From NCBI RefSeq assembly GCF_011058165.1, contig NZ_JAALEG010000004.1:1-64000 (forward strand): a stretch of DNA of 64,000 nt, in the 5' to 3' direction. This DNA is from Rhodococcus aetherivorans. Its GTDB lineage: Bacteria > Actinomycetota > Actinomycetes > Mycobacteriales > Mycobacteriaceae. This document shows, one piece after another, positions 29,821 through 38,961 of the stretch. The translations under genes were made by a program, and so were the position numbers. Positions within the stretch are counted from its first letter, which is position 1. Each line of letters begins with the position of its first letter. The notes beneath the pieces were generated by a model, which had not been told where the DNA came from, made no database searches, and worked only from the letters and a program-made list of their open reading frames with translations.

Positions 29821-29826
29821 TACCCT
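29821..29826 (+). promoter_or_regulatory. Start-proximal -10 (TACCCT) of ispH
   Basis: TACCCT ends 6 bases before ATG 29833. GGAG at 29827-29830 is too near the ATG to act as a normal ribosome-binding site, so a leaderless mRNA is likely. Confidence 0.45.
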
Positions 29827-29832
29827 GGAGGC

Positions 29833-30834
29833 ATGTCTGCGCCTGTTCCCCTCGAAGTCGGAATCACTCGGTCGGCCGGTTCACCTGCTGCCGGTAAGCG
29901 CGTCCTGCTCGCCGAGCCGCGCGGGTACTGCGCCGGCGTCGACCGGGCCGTCGAAACGGTGGAGAAGGCACTCGAGAAGCACGGTGCCCCGATCTACGTC
30001 CGCAAGGAGATCGTCCACAACCGTCACGTGGTCGAGACCCTCGCCGAGCGTGGCGTGGTCTTCGTCGACGAGACCGACCAGGTGCCGGCGGGCGCGGTGC
30101 TGGTGTTCTCGGCGCACGGTGTCTCGCCCGCGGTGCACGCCTCCGCCGCCGAACGCAACCTGCGCACCATCGATGCCACGTGCCCGCTGGTGACGAAGGT
30201 GCACCAGGAGGCCAAGCGCTTCGCCCGCGACGACTACGACATCCTGCTCATCGGTCACGAGGGTCACGAGGAGGTGGAAGGCACCGCCGGCGAGGCTCCC
30301 GACCACGTCCAGCTCGTCGACGGGCCCGACGCGGTCGACCACGTCACCGTGCGCGACGAGGCCAAGGTGATCTGGCTGTCGCAGACCACCCTCAGCGTCG
30401 ACGAGACCATGGAGACGGTCCAGCGGCTGCGCACGAAGTTCCCCCTGCTGCAGGACCCCCCGAGCGACGACATCTGCTACGCCACCCAGAATCGGCAGGT
30501 GGCGGTCAAGGCGATGGCGCCCGAATGCGACCTCGTCATCGTCGTGGGCTCGCGCAACTCGTCGAACTCGGTGCGGCTCGTGGAGGTGGCGCTGGGTGCC
30601 GGTGCCCGGGCCGCGCATCTCGTCGACTACGCCCGCGAGGTCGACCCGGCCTGGCTCGAGGGCGTGCAGACCGTCGGGATCACCTCGGGCGCATCGGTGC
30701 CGGAGGTTCTGGTGCGCGGCGTGATCGACCTGCTCGCCGAGCACGGCTTCGCCGACGTGCAGTCGGTGACCACGGCCAACGAGACCCTGGTGTTCGCGCT
30801 GCCCCGGGAACTGCGCTCCGCGCGGCGCGCCTGA
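29833..30834 (+). CDS. ispH: 4-hydroxy-3-methylbut-2-enyl diphosphate reductase
   Basis: IspH (LytB) is the last enzyme of the non-mevalonate pathway, forming IPP and DMAPP with a [4Fe-4S] cluster. The three cluster cysteines are present: Cys33 ([11 protein letters not shown]), Cys117 (DATCPLVTK) and Cys215 ([11 protein letters not shown]), as are the substrate motifs SAHGVSP and GSRNSSNS. 333 aa, matching Rv1110. It is divergent from the xse operon and converges with the DUF6542 gene. Confidence 0.97.
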   Translation: MSAPVPLEVGITRSAGSPAAGKRVLLAEPRGYCAGVDRAVETVEKALEKHGAPIYVRKEIVHNRHVVETLAERGVVFVDETDQVPAGAVLVFSAHGVSPAVHASAAERNLRTIDATCPLVTKVHQEAKRFARDDYDILLIGHEGHEEVEGTAGEAPDHVQLVDGPDAVDHVTVRDEAKVIWLSQTTLSVDETMETVQRLRTKFPLLQDPPSDDICYATQNRQVAVKAMAPECDLVIVVGSRNSSNSVRLVEVALGAGARAAHLVDYAREVDPAWLEGVQTVGITSGASVPEVLVRGVIDLLAEHGFADVQSVTTANETLVFALPRELRSARRA

Positions 30835-30844
30835 TCGGGCACGC

Positions 30845-31780
30845 TCAGTCCTCGTACCGGTCCCGGTAGCGCACCCGGGGCCGCCGGTATTCCGGGGTCT
30901 CCGGAACCGGGGACTGCCTGCGGGGCGGCGGGGGAACATCGCCCCGCTCGTAGGGCCGGTCGGTGCGGGTCCGGTGGTCGCCGCGCCGGTCGTATTCCCG
31001 GCGGGCCTCGGCGGCCCGTCGCGGTGCCGGTTCGCTGCGCCGCGGCCGGTCGGCGACGTCACGTGCCGCGGCCGGTTCGGTTGCGCCGCGACGGACCGCG
31101 TCCGGAGCCGGGGCCGGGGCGGTGGTGCGGCGCCGCACCACCGGGTTGTCGCGCGTGTCCGCCACCTGCCGCACGCTGGCCTTGGTGGAGGCGGGCGGCC
31201 GCGCGGCCGGGCGCCCGCGACGGCCCCGCGCCGGCTTCGCGGGCACGGTGGTGTCGCGGTCCTGCTGCGCGGCCCGCGACGGGGCCTTGGCCGCACGCGC
31301 TGCCGCGCGTGCGCTCCTCCTGCCCGCTCGGGCCGGAGCCGGCACGGGGGGCCGGCTCAGGAAGATCCGCAGGCCGCCGACGACCAGGACCGCCACCGTG
31401 GCGGTGAGCATCACGGGGAAGCGGTTCACCAGCGGATACGCGACGTTGAGCGCCAGATCCTTCAGGCCGCCGCCGCCGGATTCGACGAGGAACTCCTGCG
31501 CGATCGGGACGGCGACGAGGAGCAGCAGCGGCGGCTGCGCCATCGCCGTGAACAGCGCCCGGTGCTGCACGGCCGCCACCGCCGCGATGCATCCGAGCAC
31601 GTAGAACGCGGAGAACGCCGAGCCGAGCTCGTTACCGCGTGCCGCGTCGATGAGGAAGCCGAGCAGGGTCGAGCCCGCCGCGACGAGGATCGCGCCCCAC
31701 CACGGGACGCCAGGCACAGTGGGCGCCACCGACCGCATGTCGAGCGGCACCGCCGAGCGAGCACGTTGCGTTGCAGACAC
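30845..31780 (-). CDS. DUF6542 membrane protein with long basic tail
   Basis: This 311-aa protein has four predicted membrane helices in the first 145 residues (WWGAILVAAGSTLLGFLID, FSAFYVLGCIAAVAAV, LLLLVAVPIAQEFLV, LTATVAVLVVGGLRIFL), then about 165 residues of disordered Arg/Pro/Ala-rich tail ending in RYRDRYED. It is at the position of Rv1111c. Function is unknown; the tail could bind nucleic acid or acidic partners. GTG start at 31780. Confidence 0.85.
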   Translation of the reverse strand: MSATQRARSAVPLDMRSVAPTVPGVPWWGAILVAAGSTLLGFLIDAARGNELGSAFSAFYVLGCIAAVAAVQHRALFTAMAQPPLLLLVAVPIAQEFLVESGGGGLKDLALNVAYPLVNRFPVMLTATVAVLVVGGLRIFLSRPPVPAPARAGRRSARAAARAAKAPSRAAQQDRDTTVPAKPARGRRGRPAARPPASTKASVRQVADTRDNPVVRRRTTAPAPAPDAVRRGATEPAAARDVADRPRRSEPAPRRAAEARREYDRRGDHRTRTDRPYERGDVPPPPRRQSPVPETPEYRRPRVRYRDRYED

Positions 31781-31803
31781 ATGTCGACACTAGACCCATC
31801 GGG

Positions 31804-33003
31804 TCAACTTGCTTCGTCGACAGGACCGCCGGACTCGGAGATGTCGGTCGGAGTCGTGCGGCGCGGCCACGCGTCGACCGGTCGCACCTCCGGATGCTCG
31901 CCGTCGAAGATCTCCAGTTCGCTCAGCTTCCGCGCCGTCACCGCCACCCGGGATTCCATCGACGCGACGGTCAGATTGAACGAGTCGACGGCCTTGCCCA
32001 GCTGGGATCCGAGCCGATCGAGGTGCCCCCCGACGACGCCGATCCGCTGGTACAGCTCCCGGCCGAGCTGGTGGATCGTCGCGGCCTCCTTCGACAGGGC
32101 CTCCTGCCGCCACGTGTGCGCGATGGTGCGCAGCAGCGCGACGAGGGTGGTAGGTGTGGCCAGGATCACGTTCCGGGCGAACGCGTACTCGAGCAGCTCC
32201 GAATCCGCGGCCAGCGCCGCATCGAGGAACGGGTCGCCGGGGACGAACAGCACCACGAACTCGGGCGTCGGATCGAACGACTCCCAGTAGGCCTTCGCCG
32301 AGAGCTGATCGATATGCGTGCGCACCTGGCGGGCGTGCCGCACCAGGTGCTGGTCCCGCCGGGCGACGTCCTCCTCCTGGGCGGCGTCGAGATAGGCGGC
32401 GAACGGCACCTTCGCATCCACGACGATCTGCTTGCCGCCGGCGAGATACACCAGCAGATCCGGGCGCACCCCGTCCTTGGCGACCTGGGTGTCGAAGTCG
32501 CAGTGCCGCACCATCCCGGCGAGCTCGACCACGCGTTCGAGCTGGATCTCGCCCCATCGTCCGCGCACCTGCGGGGCGCGCAGGGCCGTCACCAGCTGCT
32601 GCGTCTGCGTCGAGAGCAGCTGCGAGGCGCGGTGCATGCCCTCGACCTGCTCGGTCAGGCCGGCGTAGGCGTGCACCCGGTTCCGCTCGACGTGCTCCAC
32701 CTGCCGCGCGAGGGCTCCCACCGCCTCCTGCAACGGCCCGACGAGACGTGAGACCTGCTCGCCGATCGCACCGGAATGCCGGCGGGCGGAATCCTCGCTC
32801 ACGGCACCGAGCGCCTGCCGCAGTTGCGCTTCGTTCTCGCGCAGGGCCGCGAGCTGGGCCTCCGCCCGCGCGGCGCGGTCGCCGCTGCGCGCGGCGTGCA
32901 GCAACCAGCCGAGAACCGCGCCGAGTGCGAGGGCGGCGAGCAACGCGAGTGCCGTGAGTGCCGTCATGGTGCGCATGATGCCCGAGACGACCGACAGGCT
33001 CAC
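31804..33003 (-). CDS. rmuC: DNA recombination protein RmuC
   Basis: This protein of up to 399 aa has an N-terminal membrane helix (ALTALALLAALALGAVLGWLL), a coiled coil of about 100 residues, and the RmuC core RGRWGEIQLERVVELAGM, VDAKVPFAAYLDA and PGDPFLDAALAADSELLEYA. RmuC has a PD-(D/E)XK-like nuclease fold and limits inversions between short repeats. The start is uncertain: GTG 33003, ATG 32976 and ATG 32967 are all possible and none has a clear ribosome-binding site. It is divergent from sbcD, with which it may share recombination control. Confidence 0.9.
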   Translation of the reverse strand: MSLSVVSGIMRTMTALTALALLAALALGAVLGWLLHAARSGDRAARAEAQLAALRENEAQLRQALGAVSEDSARRHSGAIGEQVSRLVGPLQEAVGALARQVEHVERNRVHAYAGLTEQVEGMHRASQLLSTQTQQLVTALRAPQVRGRWGEIQLERVVELAGMVRHCDFDTQVAKDGVRPDLLVYLAGGKQIVVDAKVPFAAYLDAAQEEDVARRDQHLVRHARQVRTHIDQLSAKAYWESFDPTPEFVVLFVPGDPFLDAALAADSELLEYAFARNVILATPTTLVALLRTIAHTWRQEALSKEAATIHQLGRELYQRIGVVGGHLDRLGSQLGKAVDSFNLTVASMESRVAVTARKLSELEIFDGEHPEVRPVDAWPRRTTPTDISESGGPVDEAS

Positions 33004-33037
33004 CCGGACCGGGAGATGCCGTGTCGGTGAGCTGCTC

Positions 33038-33043
33038 TACGGT
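33038..33043 (+). promoter_or_regulatory. Start-proximal -10 (TACGGT) of sbcD
   Basis: TACGGT ends 8 bases before ATG 33052 with no ribosome-binding site between, consistent with leaderless transcription. Confidence 0.4.
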
Positions 33044-33051
33044 CTGACGGC

Positions 33052-34227
33052 ATGCGGATCCTGCACACCTCGGACTGGCACATCGGCCGCACCTTCCACG
33101 GCGTGGACCTGTTGTCCGACCAGGCGCAGGCCCTCGCTGCCCTCGCCGACCTCGTCGCCGAGCGGCGCGTCGACGTGGTGGTGGTGGCCGGCGACGTCTA
33201 CGACCGGTCCATCCCGAGCGCGGATGCCGTCGCGGTGTGCAACGCGGGACTCGAGGCGATCCGCCGGGCCGGCGCCGTCATCGTCGCGACGTCCGGCAAC
33301 CACGACTCGCCCGTCCGTCTCGGCGCCGCCGCGGCATTCGCCGCCGAGGGCGGGCTGCACCTGATCACCCGGGTCTCCCAGGTCGACCGGCCCGTCCTGC
33401 TCGACGACGCCCACGGCACCGTCGCCTTCTACGGCATCCCCTATCTGGAGCCGGAGATCACCCGCGCCGAACTGGGGGTGCCCGAGGCCCGCTCGCACGC
33501 GGAGATCCTCGGGGCGGCGATGGACCGGGTCCGCGCCGACGCGCGCGCCCGCGGCGTTCGCGCAGTGGTGCTCGCCCACGCCTTCGTCGTCGGCGCCGAG
33601 GCCGCCGGCTCCGAACGGTCGATCTCGGTCGGCGGCGTCGAAACCGTCCCGGCGTCGGCGTTCGACGGCGTCGACTACGTCGCGCTCGGTCACCTCCACT
33701 CCCCACAGACCGTCGCCGAGCACATCCGCTACTCGGGCTCGCCGCTGCCGTACTCGTTCGGCGAACGCACCCACCGCAAGGCCGTGTGGCTCGTCGATCT
33801 GGACGCCACCGGGCGGGCGGCCGTCGAGCGCGTCGACCTGCCGGTCGTGCGGGGCCTGAGCCGTCTCACCGGCGTCCTCGACGACCTGCTCACCGACGTC
33901 GCGCACACCGGGGCGGAAGACCACTACGTCTCGGCCGTCCTCACCGACGCCGTGCGCCCCCTCGACGCGATGCGTCGGCTGCAGTCCCGTTTCCCCCGTG
34001 CCCTCCACGTCGAGTGGGAACCGCCCGTCGCGGCATCGACCGTCACCTACCGGCAGAAGGTGCGCGGCCGAAGCGACCTCGACGTCACCCGCGGATTCCT
34101 GGCCGATGTGCGATCGGAGCCGTCCGAGCGGGAGCTGCGCTGGGTGCAGCAGGCGCTGCGCGACGTCGACCGTGCCGCGGGCGTCGGGACCGAGCAGACC
34201 GTCGCACCGGGGGAGGCGTCCGCGTGA
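33052..34227 (+). CDS. sbcD: Exonuclease SbcD (Mre11-type nuclease)
   Basis: This 391-aa protein shows all calcineurin-like phosphoesterase motifs of Mre11/SbcD: HTSDWHIGR (residues 5-13), AGDVYDR, TSGNHDSP, LAHAFV and ALGHLHSPQ. With SbcC it forms an ATP-dependent double-strand nuclease that opens hairpins and protein-blocked ends. It overlaps sbcC by GTGA. Confidence 0.97.
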   Translation: MRILHTSDWHIGRTFHGVDLLSDQAQALAALADLVAERRVDVVVVAGDVYDRSIPSADAVAVCNAGLEAIRRAGAVIVATSGNHDSPVRLGAAAAFAAEGGLHLITRVSQVDRPVLLDDAHGTVAFYGIPYLEPEITRAELGVPEARSHAEILGAAMDRVRADARARGVRAVVLAHAFVVGAEAAGSERSISVGGVETVPASAFDGVDYVALGHLHSPQTVAEHIRYSGSPLPYSFGERTHRKAVWLVDLDATGRAAVERVDLPVVRGLSRLTGVLDDLLTDVAHTGAEDHYVSAVLTDAVRPLDAMRRLQSRFPRALHVEWEPPVAASTVTYRQKVRGRSDLDVTRGFLADVRSEPSERELRWVQQALRDVDRAAGVGTEQTVAPGEASA

Positions 34228-37199
34228 GGCTGCACCAGCTGGAGATCACCGCGTTCGGGCCGTTCGCCGACACCGTGCGGGTGGACTTCGACGAGCTCGG
34301 CGCGGACGGGCTGTTCCTGCTGCACGGCCGCACCGGCGCCGGCAAGACCTCCATTCTCGACGCGGTGGCGTTCGCCCTGTACGGCACGGTGCCCGGAGCC
34401 CGCGCCGACGGACGCCGGCTGCTGTCGGACCACGCCCCCGCCGGCACCGCACCGCAGGTGAGTCTCGAGGCGACCATCGCGGGCCGGCGGCTGCGGATCG
34501 TGCGCAGCCCCGACTACGAGCGCCCGAAGCTGCGCGGGACCGGGACCGTCAAGCAGAATGCCAAGGCGAGCCTGACCTGGCTCGACGGCTCGGGCGAGCA
34601 CCTCTCGCGGCTGCCCGACATCGGGGAGGCCGTCCGGCGCCTGCTCGGTATGAGTGCCGAGCAGTTCTTCCAGGTGGTGCTGCTGCCGCAGGGCGAGTTC
34701 GCGAAGTTCCTGCGCGCCGACAGCGAGGACCGCGGCAAGCTGCTCGAGCGGCTGTTCGACACCACGCGATTCGGCTCCGTCGAGCGCTGGTTCAAGGACC
34801 GCCGCAGCACCGCCGCCAAACGCCTCGAAGAACAGCAACGCGCCGTCGACCTGCTGCTCGCCAAGGTCAGCGCCGCGGCCGGCCTCGAGGCCGGCGCCGA
34901 CGCCGAACCGGTCGTGTGGGCGCACCGGCTGCGCGACGACGCCGCCGAGAGCCGCGATCTCGCGCTCGCGGCGCTCGACGTCGCGCGCGCCGACGACACC
35001 CGCGACCGGGCGGTCCTCGCCGAGGCGACCGAGCTGCGACGGTGCCAGGAACGACGCGCCCGCGCGGTCGCCGAACTCGCCGACCTCGATGCCGCGGCCG
35101 GCGAGCTGCAAACCCTGTCCACGGAACTCGAGACGGCCCGGCGGGCGGCGCCGGTCGTCGACGTCGCCCGCGACGCGCACCGCGCCGCGGAGGCCGCCGC
35201 CGCCGCACACGCCGCCGCGGTGGCCGCGGCCGCCCCGCTCGCCGCCGACGGGGAGGGACAGGCCCTCGTCGCCGAGCTCGACGGTTCCCCCGCCGAAACC
35301 GACCGCGCTCTGATCCGCCCCCACGAACAGCGGTGGTCTGCAGAGGTGGTCCGCCTCGACGCCCTGCTCGAACAGGAGCAGCGCCTGACCCGGCTCGAGG
35401 CCGACCGCGTCGCCCTGCAGCAGCAGCGGCGCGACCTGGCCGTGCGCGCCGAGCGGATCGCCGCGGAACTGGAGGGACTTCCGGGCCGCCGCGACGCCGC
35501 GGAGGAGGCCGCGCGCCGGTCCGAGCGGGCCGCGGCCACGCTGCCCCGGCTCGAGGCCGAACTGGCGCGGGCCACCGACGCCCTCGCGGCCGCCACCGAA
35601 CTCCAGGACCGGGCCCCCCGGCTGCGACGCCTCGAGGACGAGGTCGTCGCCCTGCGCGACGCACACCACGACGCCCGCACCGCCCTGCTCGACGTGCGCG
35701 AGCGCCGCATCGCCGGGATGGCCGCCGAGCTGGCCACCGATCTGGTCGACGGGCGTCCGTGCGTGGTGTGCGGAGCCACGGCGCACCCGAACCCGGCCCG
35801 GCCCGCCTCGGACACCGCGACCAAGGCGGACGAGGACGCCGCCCGGGAGGCCGAGCAGCGAGCCGCCGCGGAACTGACGCGGGCGCAGGCGGCGGTCGCG
35901 GACGCGGCCAACACCGTCGCGGTGCTGCGGCAGCGCTGCGGTGACGCCGGTCTCGACACGCTCACCGAGATGCGGGCCGCGGCCGCCGCCACGCACGCCG
36001 CGACGGCGGCCACCGCCGCCGAACGCGAGCGCCATCGCGGCGAGATCGCCCGGCTGCGCGGGCTCGACGCGGACCTGCGCGAGCAGGCGCACGCGGTGGA
36101 CGTCGAAGCCGCCCAGGCCGCGCACCGCGAGGAGAGCGCCGCGGCAGAGGCCGACGAGATCCGCACCCGCATCACCGCGGCGGCCGGTGCCGAGGACTCC
36201 CTCGCCGCCCGCCGACGTCGGATCGCGGCGCTCGCCGGTGCCGCGGCGAACCTGCTCGACGCCCGGGTGCGGGCCGCGAACGCCGCGACGGTCGCGCGCG
36301 AGCGGGCCCAGGAGGCGGCGGCAGCCGCCGAACGGGCCGGGTTCGCGAGCATCGAGCAGGCACTCTCGGCGGTGCGCCCCGATTCGCGCCTCCGCGAGAT
36401 CGAGCAAGCCCTGCGCGCGGCGGCGGACCGGCGTGCGGCCGCGCAGGCCGTGCTCGACGACCCGGACACCGCCCGGGTCGGCGACGACCCGGTGGACCTG
36501 ACGGAACCGGAGGCGGCGGTCACCCGGAGCGCGGCCGCGCTGGCCGCGGCGGTGTCCGCGGCCTCCGAGGCCGAGCGGCGCCACGCCGACATCGAGAAGT
36601 TCGCGGCGCGCCTCGAAGAGGAGTACGCCAAGCTGGTGCCGCTGCGGGACGAGCAGGCCGAACTCGCAGCGCTCGCCGACGTCGTCGCGGGCACCGGGCA
36701 GAACACGCGCAAGATGTCGCTGCGCTCGTACGTCCTCGCGGCTCGCCTCGAGGAGGTGGCCGAGTCGGCGTCGGTGCGGCTGCGGCGCATGTCCGGCGGC
36801 CGCTACGAGTTCGTGCACACCGATGCCGCCGGCACGCACGGCAAGCGCGGCGGCCTCGGCCTCGACATCCACGACGAGTACACCGGTGCGGTGCGGTCGA
36901 CGAAGACCCTCTCGGGCGGCGAGTCGTTCCAGGCGTCGCTGGCGCTGGCCCTCGGGCTCGCGGACGTCGTCGCCGCCGAATCCGGGGGACTGGTGCTCGA
37001 CACGATGTTCATCGACGAGGGGTTCGGCACGCTCGACGCCGACGCGCTCGACGCGGTGATGGGGGTGCTCGACGAGCTACGCGCCGGCGGCCGCGTCGTC
37101 GGCGTGGTCAGCCACGTCGACGAGATGCGTCAGCGCATCCCCAGCCGCCTGCACGTCGTGCGCGGCCGCACCGGATCCACGGTGGAGATCGCGAGCTGA
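34224..37199 (+). CDS. sbcC: Exonuclease subunit SbcC (Rad50-type ATPase)
   Basis: This 991-aa protein starts at GTG 34224 (GGGAGG 8 bases upstream) inside the sbcD stop. Walker A is GRTGAGKTS (about residues 35-43); two long Ala/Arg/Glu-rich coiled coils flank a zinc hook CVVC (Cys513, Cys516) at the middle; the C-terminal part has the ABC signature LSGGESFQ, Walker B LDTMFIDEGFGTLD and VVSHV. It is complete and of usual length. The unusually Ala-rich coils keep a very long open frame on the opposite strand, which is not a gene. Confidence 0.97.
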   Translation: MRLHQLEITAFGPFADTVRVDFDELGADGLFLLHGRTGAGKTSILDAVAFALYGTVPGARADGRRLLSDHAPAGTAPQVSLEATIAGRRLRIVRSPDYERPKLRGTGTVKQNAKASLTWLDGSGEHLSRLPDIGEAVRRLLGMSAEQFFQVVLLPQGEFAKFLRADSEDRGKLLERLFDTTRFGSVERWFKDRRSTAAKRLEEQQRAVDLLLAKVSAAAGLEAGADAEPVVWAHRLRDDAAESRDLALAALDVARADDTRDRAVLAEATELRRCQERRARAVAELADLDAAAGELQTLSTELETARRAAPVVDVARDAHRAAEAAAAAHAAAVAAAAPLAADGEGQALVAELDGSPAETDRALIRPHEQRWSAEVVRLDALLEQEQRLTRLEADRVALQQQRRDLAVRAERIAAELEGLPGRRDAAEEAARRSERAAATLPRLEAELARATDALAAATELQDRAPRLRRLEDEVVALRDAHHDARTALLDVRERRIAGMAAELATDLVDGRPCVVCGATAHPNPARPASDTATKADEDAAREAEQRAAAELTRAQAAVADAANTVAVLRQRCGDAGLDTLTEMRAAAAATHAATAATAAERERHRGEIARLRGLDADLREQAHAVDVEAAQAAHREESAAAEADEIRTRITAAAGAEDSLAARRRRIAALAGAAANLLDARVRAANAATVARERAQEAAAAAERAGFASIEQALSAVRPDSRLREIEQALRAAADRRAAAQAVLDDPDTARVGDDPVDLTEPEAAVTRSAAALAAAVSAASEAERRHADIEKFAARLEEEYAKLVPLRDEQAELAALADVVAGTGQNTRKMSLRSYVLAARLEEVAESASVRLRRMSGGRYEFVHTDAAGTHGKRGGLGLDIHDEYTGAVRSTKTLSGGESFQASLALALGLADVVAAESGGLVLDTMFIDEGFGTLDADALDAVMGVLDELRAGGRVVGVVSHVDEMRQRIPSRLHVVRGRTGSTVEIAS

Positions 37200-37209
37200 G
37201 CCCCGCCGA

Positions 37210-38397
37210 TCAGGCCGGGCCCGGCTCGGCTGCCGCCGGTCCCGGCGGCAGCGCCGGGGTCTCCTCCCCGGCAGTTTCGGGCTCCTCCGGCGCGGCGCTG
37301 CGTTCGTCGATCTGCTCGCCGACGTAGCGCAGCACCACCGCGGCGACGGCCGCGACGGGGACGGCGAGGAACGCGCCGATGATCCCGAACAGCGACGTCC
37401 CGGCGGTGACGGCGAGCAGCACCACCACCGCGTGCAGGTGCATGCTGCGTGACTGCAGCACGGGCTGCAGCACGTTCCCCTCGAGCTGCTGCACCGCGAT
37501 GATGATGACGAGAACGATGATCGCGGTGGTCAGACCGTTCGCGACCAGCGCCACGAGGACGGCGAGCGCTCCGGCGACGAAGGCACCCACGATCGGGATG
37601 AACCCGCCGATGAACGTGAGGATCGCCAGCACGGGCGCGAGGGGCACCCCGAGGATGACCAACCCCAGGCCGATGAAGAACGCGTCGATGAAGCTGACGA
37701 GCGCCTGGGTGCGGATGAAACCGCCGAGGGTGTTCCACATCCGGATCAGCACCTCCTCGAGGTGCCGCCCGGCGCGACCGCCGCCGACGGCGTGCACCCA
37801 CGGGATGAACCGCGGGCCGTCCTTGATGAAGAAGAACACCAGGACGAGTACCAGACCGATCGTCACCAGCAGGGAACCGGCCGTGCTGACACCGGTGAAC
37901 ACGCCGCTGGCGATGGTCGCGCCGCTTTCCTGGACCTTGTCGATCACCACCTGCGTCGCGTTCTCGAGCTGCTCGTCCTTCAGGTTGACCGGGGGGCCCT
38001 GCACCCAGTCCAGCACCTTGTTGATGCCGTCGGTGGTCTTGTTCGCAAGCTCCGGCGCCTGCGCCACCACCGACGGGACGATGCCGGCGATGATGCCGCC
38101 GAGAATCGCGAAGAACAGGAACAGGGTCAGGCCCGCCGCGGCCGCCGGCGGCACGCCGCGCTTCATCATGCCGCGGGTGGGCGGCCACAGCATCGTGGCG
38201 ATGACGATCGCCAGCGCCACGGGCAGGACGATCACCCACATCTTCTCGATGATCCAGCCGATGACCAGTGCGCCCGCCGCGATCACCACCAACGCCGCCG
38301 ACCACTTCGCCAGCGTCAACCCGCCGGAGGCGATCAGCGTGGTGCGGTCCGGTTTCGGTGCCGGTGGCTTCCGCTCGGTGCTCTGCACATCGCTCAA
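37210..38397 (-). CDS. AI-2E family transporter (UPF0118)
   Basis: This 395-aa protein has eight predicted helices with the family pattern: paired helices at the start, a long outside loop (about 110-165), then FFFIKDGPRF, the helix-rich SFIDAFFIGLGLVILGVPLAPVLAIL...PIVGAF and LEGNVLQPVLQ near the end. The family includes TqsA (AI-2 efflux) and Na+/H+ antiporters, so substrate cannot be named. N- and C-termini are disordered and Pro-rich. It converges with sbcC with a 10-bp gap. Confidence 0.9.
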   Translation of the reverse strand: MSDVQSTERKPPAPKPDRTTLIASGGLTLAKWSAALVVIAAGALVIGWIIEKMWVIVLPVALAIVIATMLWPPTRGMMKRGVPPAAAAGLTLFLFFAILGGIIAGIVPSVVAQAPELANKTTDGINKVLDWVQGPPVNLKDEQLENATQVVIDKVQESGATIASGVFTGVSTAGSLLVTIGLVLVLVFFFIKDGPRFIPWVHAVGGGRAGRHLEEVLIRMWNTLGGFIRTQALVSFIDAFFIGLGLVILGVPLAPVLAILTFIGGFIPIVGAFVAGALAVLVALVANGLTTAIIVLVIIIAVQQLEGNVLQPVLQSRSMHLHAVVVLLAVTAGTSLFGIIGAFLAVPVAAVAAVVLRYVGEQIDERSAAPEEPETAGEETPALPPGPAAAEPGPA

Positions 38398-38454
38398 CGG
38401 ACGGTCCTTCCGATGCTCTCGACGACGTGGATCGGGCTCGTCTGCAATCTACGG

Positions 38455-38478
38455 GAACCGCGCCCCGCGGGGCGGTTC
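38455..38478. repeat. Near-perfect inverted repeat in a divergent promoter region
   Basis: GAACCG, then the self-complementary GCCCCGCGGGGC, then GGTTC, with a one-base bulge, form a 24-bp hairpin or operator-like element between the AI-2E transporter and the lipoprotein gene. Confidence 0.5.
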
Positions 38479-38515
38479 ACCGGCGCGAACACCCGGATCG
38501 TGGCAGGCTCTGATC

Positions 38516-38932
38516 ATGAGGAAGCTCACCGCCGTGCTGGCCGCGGGTGCCGCGGCCGTCGTGCTCGTGTCCTGCAGTTCCGGTGACGACGCGTCGAACG
38601 AATCCGATGCGGCGCGCACGACGCTCGGCGGGGCGGCCTCGAGCCTCGCCTCCGCCGCGTCGAGCGTGGCCGAGCGGGCGCGCGGCGCCTTCGACGAAGC
38701 GAAGCTCGCGACGTTCGTCGCCGCGTTCCGCACGGGCTATCCCAACCTCGCCGCCGACCGCGACGACGCCTCCATCGAGGCGATCGTCATCGAGACGTGC
38801 CCACTGATCGACTCCGGCGCGAGCGATCAGGAGGTGATCGCGAAGGTCGGGGAGCTGGCACAGAACGGGGACACCGCTCCCACCGAGGAGCAGGCCGGCC
38901 GGATCTCGCAGCTCGTCCGCGTCGCCTGCTGA
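38516..38932 (+). CDS. Small lipoprotein with DUF732-like domain
   Basis: This 138-aa protein has a signal peptide and lipobox VLVSC (Cys20), a Ser/Ala-rich linker and a helical domain FVAAFRTGYPNLAADRDD...ETCPLIDSG...ISQLVRVAC with two cysteines that could form a disulfide, as in DUF732 proteins of mycolata. The DUF732 assignment is by pattern only. ATG at 38516; divergent from the AI-2E-type transporter. Confidence 0.72.
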   Translation: MRKLTAVLAAGAAAVVLVSCSSGDDASNESDAARTTLGGAASSLASAASSVAERARGAFDEAKLATFVAAFRTGYPNLAADRDDASIEAIVIETCPLIDSGASDQEVIAKVGELAQNGDTAPTEEQAGRISQLVRVAC

Positions 38933-38948
38933 CGCCCGCGGCCCGGGC

Positions 38949-38954
38949 TAGCAT
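38949..38954 (+). promoter_or_regulatory. Start-proximal -10 (TAGCAT) of the first methyltransferase
   Basis: TAGCATCGG ends near ATG 38962, with 7 bases between the hexamer and start. The same TAGCATCGG occurs before the CopG antitoxin gene at 60385. It points to leaderless transcription. Confidence 0.45.
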
Positions 38955-38961
38955 CGGGCCC

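Noticed and set aside
34514-36790. Very long minus-strand open frame inside sbcC
   Set aside because: It is an Arg/Ser/Ala-rich translation without domains, opposite a complete Rad50-type gene; high GC removes stop codons in this frame.
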